From assembly GCA_964653655.1 (NCBI GenBank), contig CAZZHG010000054.1, positions 1 to 37,149 of the forward strand: a stretch of 37,149 nucleotides of DNA, in the 5' to 3' direction. Both the position numbers and the translations under genes were made by a program. The stretch is from CAZZHG01 sp964653655. Lineage in GTDB: Bacteria > Bdellovibrionota > FAC87 > UBA2466. Shown here in pieces: positions 1 to 6,731 of the stretch; within the stretch, counting starts at the first letter, position 1, and each line of letters starts with the position of its first letter. Below the pieces are notes generated by a model. The model was not told the DNA's origin and did no database searches. It saw only the letters and a list, made by a program, of their open reading frames with translations.

Positions 1-185
1 GTAATACGAAACTTGTGTTCACTTGCGCGCTCGGAGAAGCCACCGGCAATAGCGATAGCCGTTTCAACACTCATGCCAGAGACGTAGGGATATTGTCCGG
101 CGGTCTTGACCTCGCCGTAAATGAAGAACGGACGGTTTTGCTGGATATCTACTGTCACTTGCGGATCTTTAACGTATTGGGCGCC
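1..185 (-). other. SLBB (polysaccharide-export) coding segment, likely foreign to the rest of the contig
   Basis: The translated segment matches the second half of an alphaproteobacterial-style Wza/ExoF outer-membrane polysaccharide export protein (motifs YVKDPQVTVDIQQNRPFF, GEVKTAGQYPYVSGM, AIAIAGGFSERAS). By hand count 1-180 is about 50% G+C, against about 60% in the neighbouring DNA. The join lies near 170-195. There the residues RLGAQYV would fit both a GGDEF domain and an SLBB protein, as expected for a microhomology-driven misjoin. The alphaproteobacterial resemblance is from memory of the family. Confidence 0.6.
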
Positions 186-974
186 GAGCCGCGGCAGTTG
201 CTCGTCGAGCGCGCGCCGGTTCGGAATTCCAGTCAGCTCGTCCAGGTACACGCGTTCCCAATAGAGAAGAAAAACCGCGTAGACGAGAAGGCCGGTCTGG
301 CAGGCCAAGGCGAGCGAAGTGATGACGCCAGCGTTCGGCGGATTCGCTCCCGTCGCCCGGTAATGCAGACACGCCCAGAGGGGGACGAGGCTTACGGCGA
401 GAAAAACGTGGAGCAACCTTCTCGCGTGGTTTTTGTGAAGAAACGCCGAGAGGGCGAACAGCGCCGCGCACAGGGTCGCGGCCTCCGAAACCTTCAAGGA
501 CTGCCGGCCAAAAGGTTCCCACGCGAGAATGCTTTTTAGCCAAGGCCAGCCGGCCCGGATGCCGACACAGAAAACCAACAGGGGCACGAAGGCCGCCACC
601 GTCGACAATACCGAACGCCGGTTCCATAGCCGGGCCTCGGGGCAAAGAAAGAGCAGTCCCAGCGTCAGCGGCGCCGCGAGCCCCGCGGCCTGGGTCGGAG
701 CCCATGAGCCCGCCGGTTGTAGCCATCCCGGCAAATTCCCCTGAAGGCACAGGTACACGGCGGCGAGAAAGAGACTCACGAAAAACAGACGCTGCTGGTT
801 GAGCTTCACGCCGATGAAGGCGAGAGACGCGGCGAGAAAAAAGGGCAGTGGGTTCAGGAACCCGGCGAAGGAGACGTTTCCGACGAGCCAGCCCGCGGGT
901 TTCAGAGCCCCAATCCAGGGAAGGGCGCAGAGCGCCAGAGTAAGGAGGAGAGGTTGGAGTGCGCGTTTTTTCAT
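1..974 (-). CDS. 8-TM protein with truncated GGDEF domain, fused in frame to an SLBB segment (partial, probably chimeric)
   Basis: The frame opens at an ATG (974-972) and stays open to the window edge, so the C-terminus is missing. Residues 1 to about 244 hold about eight hydrophobic segments. They are followed by DELTGIPNRRALDEQLPRLG (residues 245-264), the classic opening of a GGDEF diguanylate cyclase domain. The catalytic GGDEF core never appears. From about residue 266 the protein instead reads KDPQVTVDIQQNRPFF and GEVKTAGQYPYVSGM, an SLBB domain of Wza/ExoF-type polysaccharide export proteins. SLBB exporters act in the periplasm, while a GGDEF domain in this position would be cytoplasmic, so the combination makes little topological sense. 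G+C falls to about 50% in 1-180. No Shine-Dalgarno precedes the ATG, because a perfect hairpin abuts it. I read this as a membrane-bound GGDEF gene joined to foreign sequence at the contig edge. Confidence 0.7.
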   Translation of the reverse strand, partial: MKKRALQPLLLTLALCALPWIGALKPAGWLVGNVSFAGFLNPLPFFLAASLAFIGVKLNQQRLFFVSLFLAAVYLCLQGNLPGWLQPAGSWAPTQAAGLAAPLTLGLLFLCPEARLWNRRSVLSTVAAFVPLLVFCVGIRAGWPWLKSILAWEPFGRQSLKVSEAATLCAALFALSAFLHKNHARRLLHVFLAVSLVPLWACLHYRATGANPPNAGVITSLALACQTGLLVYAVFLLYWERVYLDELTGIPNRRALDEQLPRLGAQYVKDPQVTVDIQQNRPFFIYGEVKTAGQYPYVSGMSVETAIAIAGGFSERASEHKFRI

Positions 975-1010
975 CGGGGGGAGCTTGTTAACGGTAACAA
1001 GCTCCCCCCG
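975..1010. repeat. Perfect 16-bp hairpin directly against the start codon at 974
   Basis: Bases 975-990 are exactly complementary to 995-1010, with a 4-base loop (991-994). The arm is C followed by six G and AGCTTGTTA. On the minus strand it lies 23 bases after the stop of the gene at 1034-1828 and ends exactly at the ATG of the next gene. It has no U-tract, so it is not a standard intrinsic terminator. It could block ribosome access to the ATG or act as a processing or insulating element. Confidence 0.75.
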
Positions 1011-1033
1011 GTCTGAGCAAGACAGGTCAGGAC

Positions 1034-1828
1034 TTAGCGTTGGGGGGCTGGGTTGCCCTGATAGATCTTGTTCCAAGCTTTCAGCGCTTCGTCTTGAAGC
1101 CACTTATCGGCGCCTTCGCGGCCGTCCTTCCAGGCTTCGACGAGATCCCGGAACGCCCGGTCCTTGCGCCACACGATGGCGTACATCGCCGACCACCGGA
1201 TGTGGGTCATCTCCTTGGTGTCGAGGGCGTACGGCTTCACGATGGCGAGCGCGTCGGGATGGGGCAGAAGCTTCGTCGCGACGTGAAGGTGCATCTGGAG
1301 CTGCTTCAGGTTCGGGTTGTTGCCGAGAATCGAGAGGGCGGTGTCCTTCAGCTTTCCTTTCGTCTGAATCTCGAGCTCCGCGAGCACGCAGCTGAGCAGG
1401 TAGAGGTCCGTGCTCTTCGCGTACCGGTCGGCCCATTCCAGGCGCGACTTGGGATCCGCTTCGAAGAGGTACTCGGCGAGCGCCTTTTCGCGATCCGCGG
1501 TGGAGGGGACCACGCGGCCGATAGAGTACGGCTCGGTCGTTCCGCGCAGGAAGAAGAGGCTTCCCACTATGGGGGTGCTCATTTGATTCGTCGGGGCTTT
1601 GAACTCCGCAGTCGTGCCGTGGGCGAGGAACGTCTTATTGAACGTCACCTTCCAAGTCGCCGTTCCCGGCGTCACGGAGTCCACCACTCCGATTAACGTC
1701 GATTTCGGGACTTCGAAGGGAATCGTGCCCGCGTTCGGGGACTCGTCTCCGCCGCTGCTGTTTCCGCCGTCGAAGGCGAACGCCGCCGTCGCGAACAAGC
1801 TCAAAACGATGCCAAGTACGTACTTCAT
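1034..1828 (-). CDS. Secreted hypothetical protein, short paralogue of the upstream gene
   Basis: A 264-residue protein with a Sec signal peptide (MKYVLGIVLSLFATAAFA, no lipobox). The mature protein begins with the motif DGGNSSGGDE, shared with the neighbour at 1839-2969. The two align along the whole of this protein, for example LVEAWKDGREGADKWL here against LIEAWKEGREGADSFL there, so they arose by duplication. The alpha-helical second half looks like degenerate HEAT repeats. The ATG is preceded by GGAG at a good distance (TAAGGAGTAGAAG), and the gene follows its paralogue after 10 bases, so they form one transcript. It is predicted to be periplasmic or exported. I do not recognise a named family and assign no function. 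Confidence 0.85.
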   Translation of the reverse strand: MKYVLGIVLSLFATAAFAFDGGNSSGGDESPNAGTIPFEVPKSTLIGVVDSVTPGTATWKVTFNKTFLAHGTTAEFKAPTNQMSTPIVGSLFFLRGTTEPYSIGRVVPSTADREKALAEYLFEADPKSRLEWADRYAKSTDLYLLSCVLAELEIQTKGKLKDTALSILGNNPNLKQLQMHLHVATKLLPHPDALAIVKPYALDTKEMTHIRWSAMYAIVWRKDRAFRDLVEAWKDGREGADKWLQDEALKAWNKIYQGNPAPQR

Positions 1829-1838
1829 CTTCTACTCC

Positions 1839-2969
1839 TTAGGGTTGCAGGAAGGCTTCGGCTTCTTTCCGAAGCTCCGCTTCATTCAGTTCTTTTACCA
1901 AGGTCTGGATTAAATCCTGTTCGCCGCTCAGGCCGATTTCGAGAATCGCTCTGGAGCGGATCTCCTTCTCCACCGACGAGTCGAGGGCGATGTAGAGCAC
2001 TTGGGAAATCGCCTTCATCTCCTTCAGCTCGCTCATCGCGAAGCCGCGGTCGATGGACGTCGCGCTCTTGTCCCGGGCGACGTCGGCGAGAAGCCACGCG
2101 GTCCGGTTGTCGGCGTGAAACTGCTTCACTTTGAAAATCGTGCGTTGGCGCGTACTCGGATCGGAAAGCTCCGCCTTCAACTTCTGAATCTCCGCATCCG
2201 TTGCTCTCGGCCTCGGCGAGAAGAAGGTCTGCCAGCATTCCTGGGCGATCCGTTTGAGGAACGAGTCCGCTCCTTCCCGGCCCTCTTTCCAGGCTTCGAT
2301 GAGCGCCCGGTACTTGGGCGCGCGGTGGAAGAAGGCGTTGGCCGCTTCCCGGCGGCTCTGGAACGAGGCCTTCGTGTCGATGGCCGCGTCTTTCAGAGCT
2401 TTCTCCACGTCGGCGTTCGGCAGGAAATTGGCGAGAAGGGAATTCCGCTTCGCCGGCAGCGCGCTCGGATCGGCCAGAAGCGCGGCCAGAACTTTGCTCT
2501 TATTCGGTCCTTGGGCGAGTTCCCCGGCCACGAGCTCCGCGGACCAGCTCAGCCACTTATCCTGGCTCTTGCCGTAAGTGACGCTCCATTCGACTCTCGC
2601 GTCGTCCGCCGTGTCGGCGAAAAACTCTTCCACCGCCGTCGCTCGTTCCGCCGTGAGAGAGATCGCACGGCTTAGGCTTCCGCCCTTTTGAACGAAGAGG
2701 AGCGCACCCGGCTTCGGAGTGGCGAGCACCGCCCGGTTCGTCCCGGCGGTCAGCTCCGTGTCCGTACCCTTGTAGAGCTTGCGGAATCGAATGTCCCAGG
2801 GGTCGTTCCCGGTCACGGAGTCGGCTATGCCCACGGTCTCAGCCCACTGTGTTTCGTAGGGCAGGCTTCCGGCGCCGTACAGTTCCTCGCCGCCGCTGCT
2901 GTTGCCGCCGTCCAGGGCGAAGCCCCGAATCGCGAAAAGTCCGAGAGCCAAAATAAGTAGCCGCTTCAT
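1839..2969 (-). CDS. Secreted HEAT-like protein, long paralogue with DGGNSSGG motif
   Basis: A 376-residue protein with signal peptide MKRLLILALGLFAIRGFA, then LDGGNSSGGEE. The ATG at 2969 is chosen over an in-frame upstream start because AGGAG stands 6 bases before it and the signal peptide begins there. Residues up to about 245 parallel the 264-residue paralogue downstream. The remaining 130 residues are an additional alpha-helical stretch resembling HEAT/ARM repeats (ARDKSATSIDRGFAMSELKE, KEIRSRAILEIGLSGEQDL). No catalytic motif is visible. It is probably an exported scaffold or binding protein. It lies downstream of a TIGR02147-type regulator on the same strand, a 94-base gap away. Confidence 0.85.
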   Translation of the reverse strand: MKRLLILALGLFAIRGFALDGGNSSGGEELYGAGSLPYETQWAETVGIADSVTGNDPWDIRFRKLYKGTDTELTAGTNRAVLATPKPGALLFVQKGGSLSRAISLTAERATAVEEFFADTADDARVEWSVTYGKSQDKWLSWSAELVAGELAQGPNKSKVLAALLADPSALPAKRNSLLANFLPNADVEKALKDAAIDTKASFQSRREAANAFFHRAPKYRALIEAWKEGREGADSFLKRIAQECWQTFFSPRPRATDAEIQKLKAELSDPSTRQRTIFKVKQFHADNRTAWLLADVARDKSATSIDRGFAMSELKEMKAISQVLYIALDSSVEKEIRSRAILEIGLSGEQDLIQTLVKELNEAELRKEAEAFLQP

Positions 2970-3063
2970 TGGAAACTCCTGTCTTGAAAACGGGGCAGAT
3001 ATCCCTGAAACGCGATGCGGCATCAATAGTATTGTTGTCGCCAAAGTGGCAGTTACGAGAGTT

Positions 3064-3882
3064 TTACTCTCGAACTAGGGGGAAGAAGTCGAGACCATAG
3101 TGATAAAGCGCCTTCGATTCGGCGGCCGAAATCTCACTTCTGGTCTCTTCGAGGTGTTTCAGGATGGAGTCCCGGATCTTTTTTGCCGCGGTTTCCGAGA
3201 TGGTCATGACCGAGGTGTAGTGGACCGAGTCTCCGGCGAGGCCCCCCGCTATCTCGTGGAGGGTTTTCAGCCGCCAGTTCGAGTGCAGCCTTCCGACCAC
3301 CTTCGAGTCTTTTCCGAGATGAAACGACTCGAGAAGGCTCTTCCAGCCGCCGTCCTTCGCTTCTAGAAAACCGGTCTCCTCGAGGGATTTCAGCTTCGAC
3401 TCCACCCGAGTGGGATCGAGCTTCAGCACTTTGGCAATCGACGCCGTAGTGTGCTTTCCCGGAAGCTGGCAAAGCATGTGGATGGCCTGCGTCGCCCAGT
3501 CCTCGTAGTAGAGGCTTTCCTGTTCCGCGGTGAGCGCGCGCTTTTCCTGGAAACGTTTTTTCAGATTGAGCCGCTCGTTGTTTCTCTTTTCGATGCGGGC
3601 ATTGAAATAGTCGCGTGCTCCCGGCGTCGCGGCCCGATCGCGGTGAAGCAGATCCAGAAAGTGTTCCGTCTCGTCGGGACCGAGGTTGAAGAACTCGGCG
3701 GCGACGAGCGCCTGGTCGACGCTTAAGTGAGATTTTCCGAGCAGCACCTGGGAAACGAAGCTCGGATGAACCCGCAGTTTGTCGGCGAGCTTTTTCAGCG
3801 CGCCTCTCGGACGGCGCTTTTCCTCGCCCTTCAGGCCCGCCTCGAGGCAAGCCGCGTAACCTTTGGCTAGAAAGGGATTCAA
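3064..3882 (-). CDS. TIGR02147 / DUF4423 family regulator-like protein
   Basis: The start taken is a TTG at 3882, giving 272 residues. CAGG lies 8 bases ahead of it, and the TTG sits just behind the rhodanese stop (3885). A longer frame to 4017 would overlap the rhodanese gene by 133 bases and add an Arg/Ser-rich shadow sequence. The N-terminal part carries a helix-turn-helix-like stretch (LADKLRVHPSFVSQVLLGKS) followed by DEAL-like helices (VDQALVAAEFFNLGPDETEH). The centre has the family-typical YYEDWATQAIHMLCQLPG and a second winged-helix-like segment (TASIAKVLKLDPTRVESKLK). TIGR02147 proteins are numerous in Fibrobacterota and Bdellovibrionota, and their role is uncharacterised. By sequence this is probably DNA-binding. 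Its neighbours suggest, but do not prove, control of the two secreted proteins downstream. Confidence 0.8.
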   Translation of the reverse strand: MNPFLAKGYAACLEAGLKGEEKRRPRGALKKLADKLRVHPSFVSQVLLGKSHLSVDQALVAAEFFNLGPDETEHFLDLLHRDRAATPGARDYFNARIEKRNNERLNLKKRFQEKRALTAEQESLYYEDWATQAIHMLCQLPGKHTTASIAKVLKLDPTRVESKLKSLEETGFLEAKDGGWKSLLESFHLGKDSKVVGRLHSNWRLKTLHEIAGGLAGDSVHYTSVMTISETAAKKIRDSILKHLEETRSEISAAESKALYHYGLDFFPLVRE

Positions 3883-3884
3883 CT

Positions 3885-4208
3885 TCAGTACCTGGGCACT
3901 TCCGGATCGATCCGCACGGACCACTGATCGATGCCGCCCCGTACGTTCGAGATTTTTTCGAAGCCGTTGGCGAGAAGAAATTGAGCGGCGTGAAGGCTCC
4001 TCACTCCGTGGTGGCAAAGCACGACGATCTCTTTCGTCTTATCGAGCTCTTTCAGGCGCTGCGGTAGAAGGGGAAGCGGAATGAGCGTCCCTCCGAGGTT
4101 GGCCAGCGCGAACTCCTCCGGCCCGCGCACGTCGAGCAGGACGAAATCCTCCTTGGCCTCGATCTTCGCCAGGAGCTCTTCGACGGAAAGGGAAACGATG
4201 TCGGACAT
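3885..4208 (-). CDS. Single-domain rhodanese-like sulfurtransferase
   Basis: A 107-residue cytoplasmic protein made of one rhodanese domain. LLDVRGPEEFALANLGG (about residues 24-40) is the typical first signature, and the active-site loop is CHHGVRS with the persulfide-carrying Cys65. Small rhodaneses of this kind (GlpE/PspE-like) transfer sulfur from thiosulfate or carry it to partners. The ATG follows AAGGC. The gene starts only 17 bases from the divergent start at 4226, so its promoter must overlap the neighbour's 5' end. It ends 2 bases before the TTG of the TIGR02147 gene, so the two are probably cotranscribed. The function of the pairing is unknown. Confidence 0.92.
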   Translation of the reverse strand: MSDIVSLSVEELLAKIEAKEDFVLLDVRGPEEFALANLGGTLIPLPLLPQRLKELDKTKEIVVLCHHGVRSLHAAQFLLANGFEKISNVRGGIDQWSVRIDPEVPRY

Positions 4209-4225
4209 GCCTTAGAGGTAACCAG

Positions 4226-5707
4226 ATGGAGGGGCGTAGTAAAATAATTCCTCCAATGCCCCGCCTATCCGAACAGCGATTTCTATGGTGCCTGGCGTTG
4301 GCCGCGCTCTGCGCCGTGTGGGCCGAGAGTTTCCACGCGGGACGGCACTTCGAGCTGAGCTACGACAATTACCAGCAGATCGCCGCCGCCCAGAACTGGG
4401 TGGACGGCCACGGACTCGTGCTTCGCCACTTCGATGCGGCGTCCCCCCACGCGGTCAGCGGCATGGAGATGAGCCAGTGGCCCCCGGGGTTTTCCTGGCT
4501 GATGTCCATTCCTCTCTTTCTCGGCGGCGATCCGGTCGCCATGGTGCGGCTCCTTCATTGGGCGGCCGCCCTTCTTTACCTCGCCGGCTGGTTCGGATGG
4601 CTCGTCGCGCTCCGGCCGTCTTTGGGCGACGGGCCCGTTTTGGCGGGCGCGGTCTTTGGAATTCTCGGCCTCACTCCCGTTCAATACCTTCCGACGGGGG
4701 ACAGGCTTGCGCTCGCGTGTTTTCTTCCGGCGACGTGGTTGCTTTATCGGCTTGCGACGGCGGCCGCGCGGCGGCCTTGGATGGAAGCGTGCCTCGCGGG
4801 GGCCTTACTTCTATCTACGATGCTGCTTCGGTACGCCTACTGGCCGCTTGCGGTTCTCGCCCCCGTCGTGGCGCTCGGGATTTCTCCCCACCGCCGCAAA
4901 TTGCCGCGCTGGCTCTTCTGGTCGTGGCCCGTTCTCGGCGCGGGTTTGGCGCTCGCGCTTTTGTGGATTACCGGCGGGATCCATCAGCAGGGTCCCGACG
5001 GGCGCCTGCACTGGGAGAACCTTCTCCATTTTCGTCCGTTTCCGGCCCATGCCTTCGGCTTTCACCGGGCGATCCGTTCGCTCTTTCTCACCGTGGGAGC
5101 GACTTCCGAAGCGTACTCGCCTTCTCTTTGGATTTTGGCCGCCGCCATTTCCGCCGGCTGGAGCTTCGTTACCTTCCGTGGGGTGCGGGAGAAGGGCGAT
5201 GATCGTGTGTTTCACGGGCTTGGGCTTTTGTGCGTCGCCGGGATGACGGTAATCCTCGCCGCGATTTCGCTCGGCCTCGAGGCGGCGGTTCGCCGCGGCT
5301 CGATCGTGACTCCCGTGAACGAGAGCCGCTACTTCGCGCCGGCGTTGCCGTTTCTGGCGCTTGGTTGCCTATTTCTTTTGAAACGCCGTGGCTGGGTGAG
5401 GGCGGTGAGCGCTTCGGTGCTGGGGCTTTCTCTCGCCGTCGGCACCGTCGGCCGCTACCGCTTGATGCTTCCGACGGTCGATGAGGCGGAAGTCGTGGCG
5501 TTTCGGTCCATCCGCGGACAGGTGAGGGAGTACCGCCGCCGCGGGTATGAGGTGTTTTGGACGAACAACGGCAACCCGCGCCGGCACTACCAGGCGGTCG
5601 CGAGCGGAGGGATTCCTCTCGACTGGGGGCTTGCGGGGCACCGGGCTTTGAAGGAACAAAGGGCCGTCGTCTATAATTCGAGAACACACAAGCTTTCCAT
5701 CCCCTAA
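4226..5707 (+). CDS. Polytopic membrane protein, GT-C (ArnT/PMT, family 39-like) glycosyltransferase candidate
   Basis: A 493-residue integral membrane protein with about 10-11 hydrophobic segments. After the first segment comes LSYDNYQQIAAAQNWVDGHG, which resembles the first extracytoplasmic loop of GT-C lipid-linked sugar transferases, where an acidic residue precedes Y-x-x-x-A. The short soluble C-terminus (about residues 420-493) ends in YNSRTHKLSIP. The start at 4226 is preceded by GAGG with 7-base spacing. A start at 4256 lacks a ribosome site. A lipoprotein gene follows after 15 bases. The exact donor and acceptor cannot be read from sequence, and an oligosaccharide ligase or simple hypothetical membrane protein remains possible. 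Confidence 0.7.
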   Translation: MEGRSKIIPPMPRLSEQRFLWCLALAALCAVWAESFHAGRHFELSYDNYQQIAAAQNWVDGHGLVLRHFDAASPHAVSGMEMSQWPPGFSWLMSIPLFLGGDPVAMVRLLHWAAALLYLAGWFGWLVALRPSLGDGPVLAGAVFGILGLTPVQYLPTGDRLALACFLPATWLLYRLATAAARRPWMEACLAGALLLSTMLLRYAYWPLAVLAPVVALGISPHRRKLPRWLFWSWPVLGAGLALALLWITGGIHQQGPDGRLHWENLLHFRPFPAHAFGFHRAIRSLFLTVGATSEAYSPSLWILAAAISAGWSFVTFRGVREKGDDRVFHGLGLLCVAGMTVILAAISLGLEAAVRRGSIVTPVNESRYFAPALPFLALGCLFLLKRRGWVRAVSASVLGLSLAVGTVGRYRLMLPTVDEAEVVAFRSIRGQVREYRRRGYEVFWTNNGNPRRHYQAVASGGIPLDWGLAGHRALKEQRAVVYNSRTHKLSIP

Positions 5708-5722
5708 ACCCGAGGATCCAAC

Positions 5723-6466
5723 ATGAAGCGAGCTCTACTTTTATCGGCGTTACTGACTTTTCTTTCCGGTTGCGGCGGCGGCGACGCCACCGTGACGATC
5801 AGCTTCATCAACGCGACCGGCACGCGAAATATCGCCGACATCGGGCCCGCCGCGGTCTTCGGCCGCTACGCCCGCCAGGCGATGCGCGCGGCGCCCACGG
5901 TTTTTCAGATGAAGCTCATCGCGGCCTACGTTGCCGCGGATATCGATGGCACCGGCACTAACGTTGGCGCGACTTCGATGGTGTACCTGAACAACGATTG
6001 CCAGTCGGACATCATGCATTGTGATATTTCGGCGGGCACGGCGGAAGACGGCGCGGCGATGGACAAAATCGTGACGTCCTATTTCAATTTCGGCGATACG
6101 AGCGCCAACGTGAACGCTGCGCTGAATGCTCAGGGCAGGGCGGTTACGGCGGGAAGCTACAAGTACGCGCGGCTCGAATTCTGCAAGTACAACACCGGCA
6201 ACGCCAACAACATCAAGTGGGCGGACGGTGCGACCGTGCTGGACTCAGCACCGCAGGAGTTCAAACGCAACAGCTGCACTGTGAACAGCGCCGAGATAAA
6301 TCCTCCGCTCTCCATCGCCGCCGGCGGCACCATCACTTTGAATATTACTTACGATCTAGATGACTCGATCACGTCGGGCGGCGCCTGTACGGGGGACGAT
6401 AGTTCCGGCGCGGGGGGCTCGAAGCGATGCTTCACGATGCCGACGTTCACGCCTTCGGCGTCGTAA
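5723..6466 (+). CDS. Hypothetical lipoprotein
   Basis: A 247-residue protein with a type II signal peptide: MKRALLLSALLTFLSGCGGG, lipobox LSGC, so lipidation is expected at Cys17. The mature part is Ala/Thr/Asn-rich with few charged residues and three spaced cysteine pairs (for example NDCQSDIMHC and GACTGDDSSGAGGSKRC). That fits a disulfide-bonded extracytoplasmic beta domain. GAGG lies ahead of the ATG. It is 15 bases after the GT-C-like gene and probably cotranscribed. Its 3' end overlaps the convergent Rieske gene by 20 bases. I do not recognise the family. Confidence 0.85.
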   Translation: MKRALLLSALLTFLSGCGGGDATVTISFINATGTRNIADIGPAAVFGRYARQAMRAAPTVFQMKLIAAYVAADIDGTGTNVGATSMVYLNNDCQSDIMHCDISAGTAEDGAAMDKIVTSYFNFGDTSANVNAALNAQGRAVTAGSYKYARLEFCKYNTGNANNIKWADGATVLDSAPQEFKRNSCTVNSAEINPPLSIAAGGTITLNITYDLDDSITSGGACTGDDSSGAGGSKRCFTMPTFTPSAS

Positions 6467-6731
6467 CCTTATATAGGACGAGATCGCGCTTCGCGGGACC
6501 CGCGTGCGCTTTGCCGGTACTGAGATCGAACTTGGCTCCGTGCCAGGGACAAGTCACGCACGTGCCTTCGACTTCTCCCTCGGAAAGCGGCCCGCCGAGA
6601 TGCGGGCAGAAGTCCTCGGCGGCGTAGTACGTGCCGCCGAGATTCCACACGGCGACGGGCTTCGAAATTCCCTGCACGCAGCGCACGGCTCCCTCTTCGA
6701 GGGGCCGATCGAGAGCGATTACTTTTTCCAA
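6447..6731 (-). CDS. Rieske [2Fe-2S] ferredoxin (NirD-like small subunit type)
   Basis: A 94-residue single-domain Rieske protein. The cluster ligands are visible as CPH (Cys42, His44) and CPWH (Cys61, His64), in the order C-x-H ... C-x-x-H. There is no membrane anchor, so it is a soluble electron carrier of the ferredoxin/NirD type. I place the start at a TTG (6731) because GAGG stands at the right distance before it and it gives the normal length. The longer frame only adds sequence antisense-like to the neighbour. This start overlaps the stop of the upstream thioredoxin-fold gene by 13 bases, so translation is likely coupled. No oxygenase or reductase partner is present in the window. Confidence 0.88.
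   Translation of the reverse strand: MEKVIALDRPLEEGAVRCVQGISKPVAVWNLGGTYYAAEDFCPHLGGPLSEGEVEGTCVTCPWHGAKFDLSTGKAHAGPAKRDLVLYKVTTPKA

Noticed and set aside
3883..4017. A 45-codon N-terminal extension of the TIGR02147 gene
   Set aside because: It overlaps the rhodanese gene in another frame and is an Arg/Ser-rich shadow. The family usually starts near the TTG at 3882.
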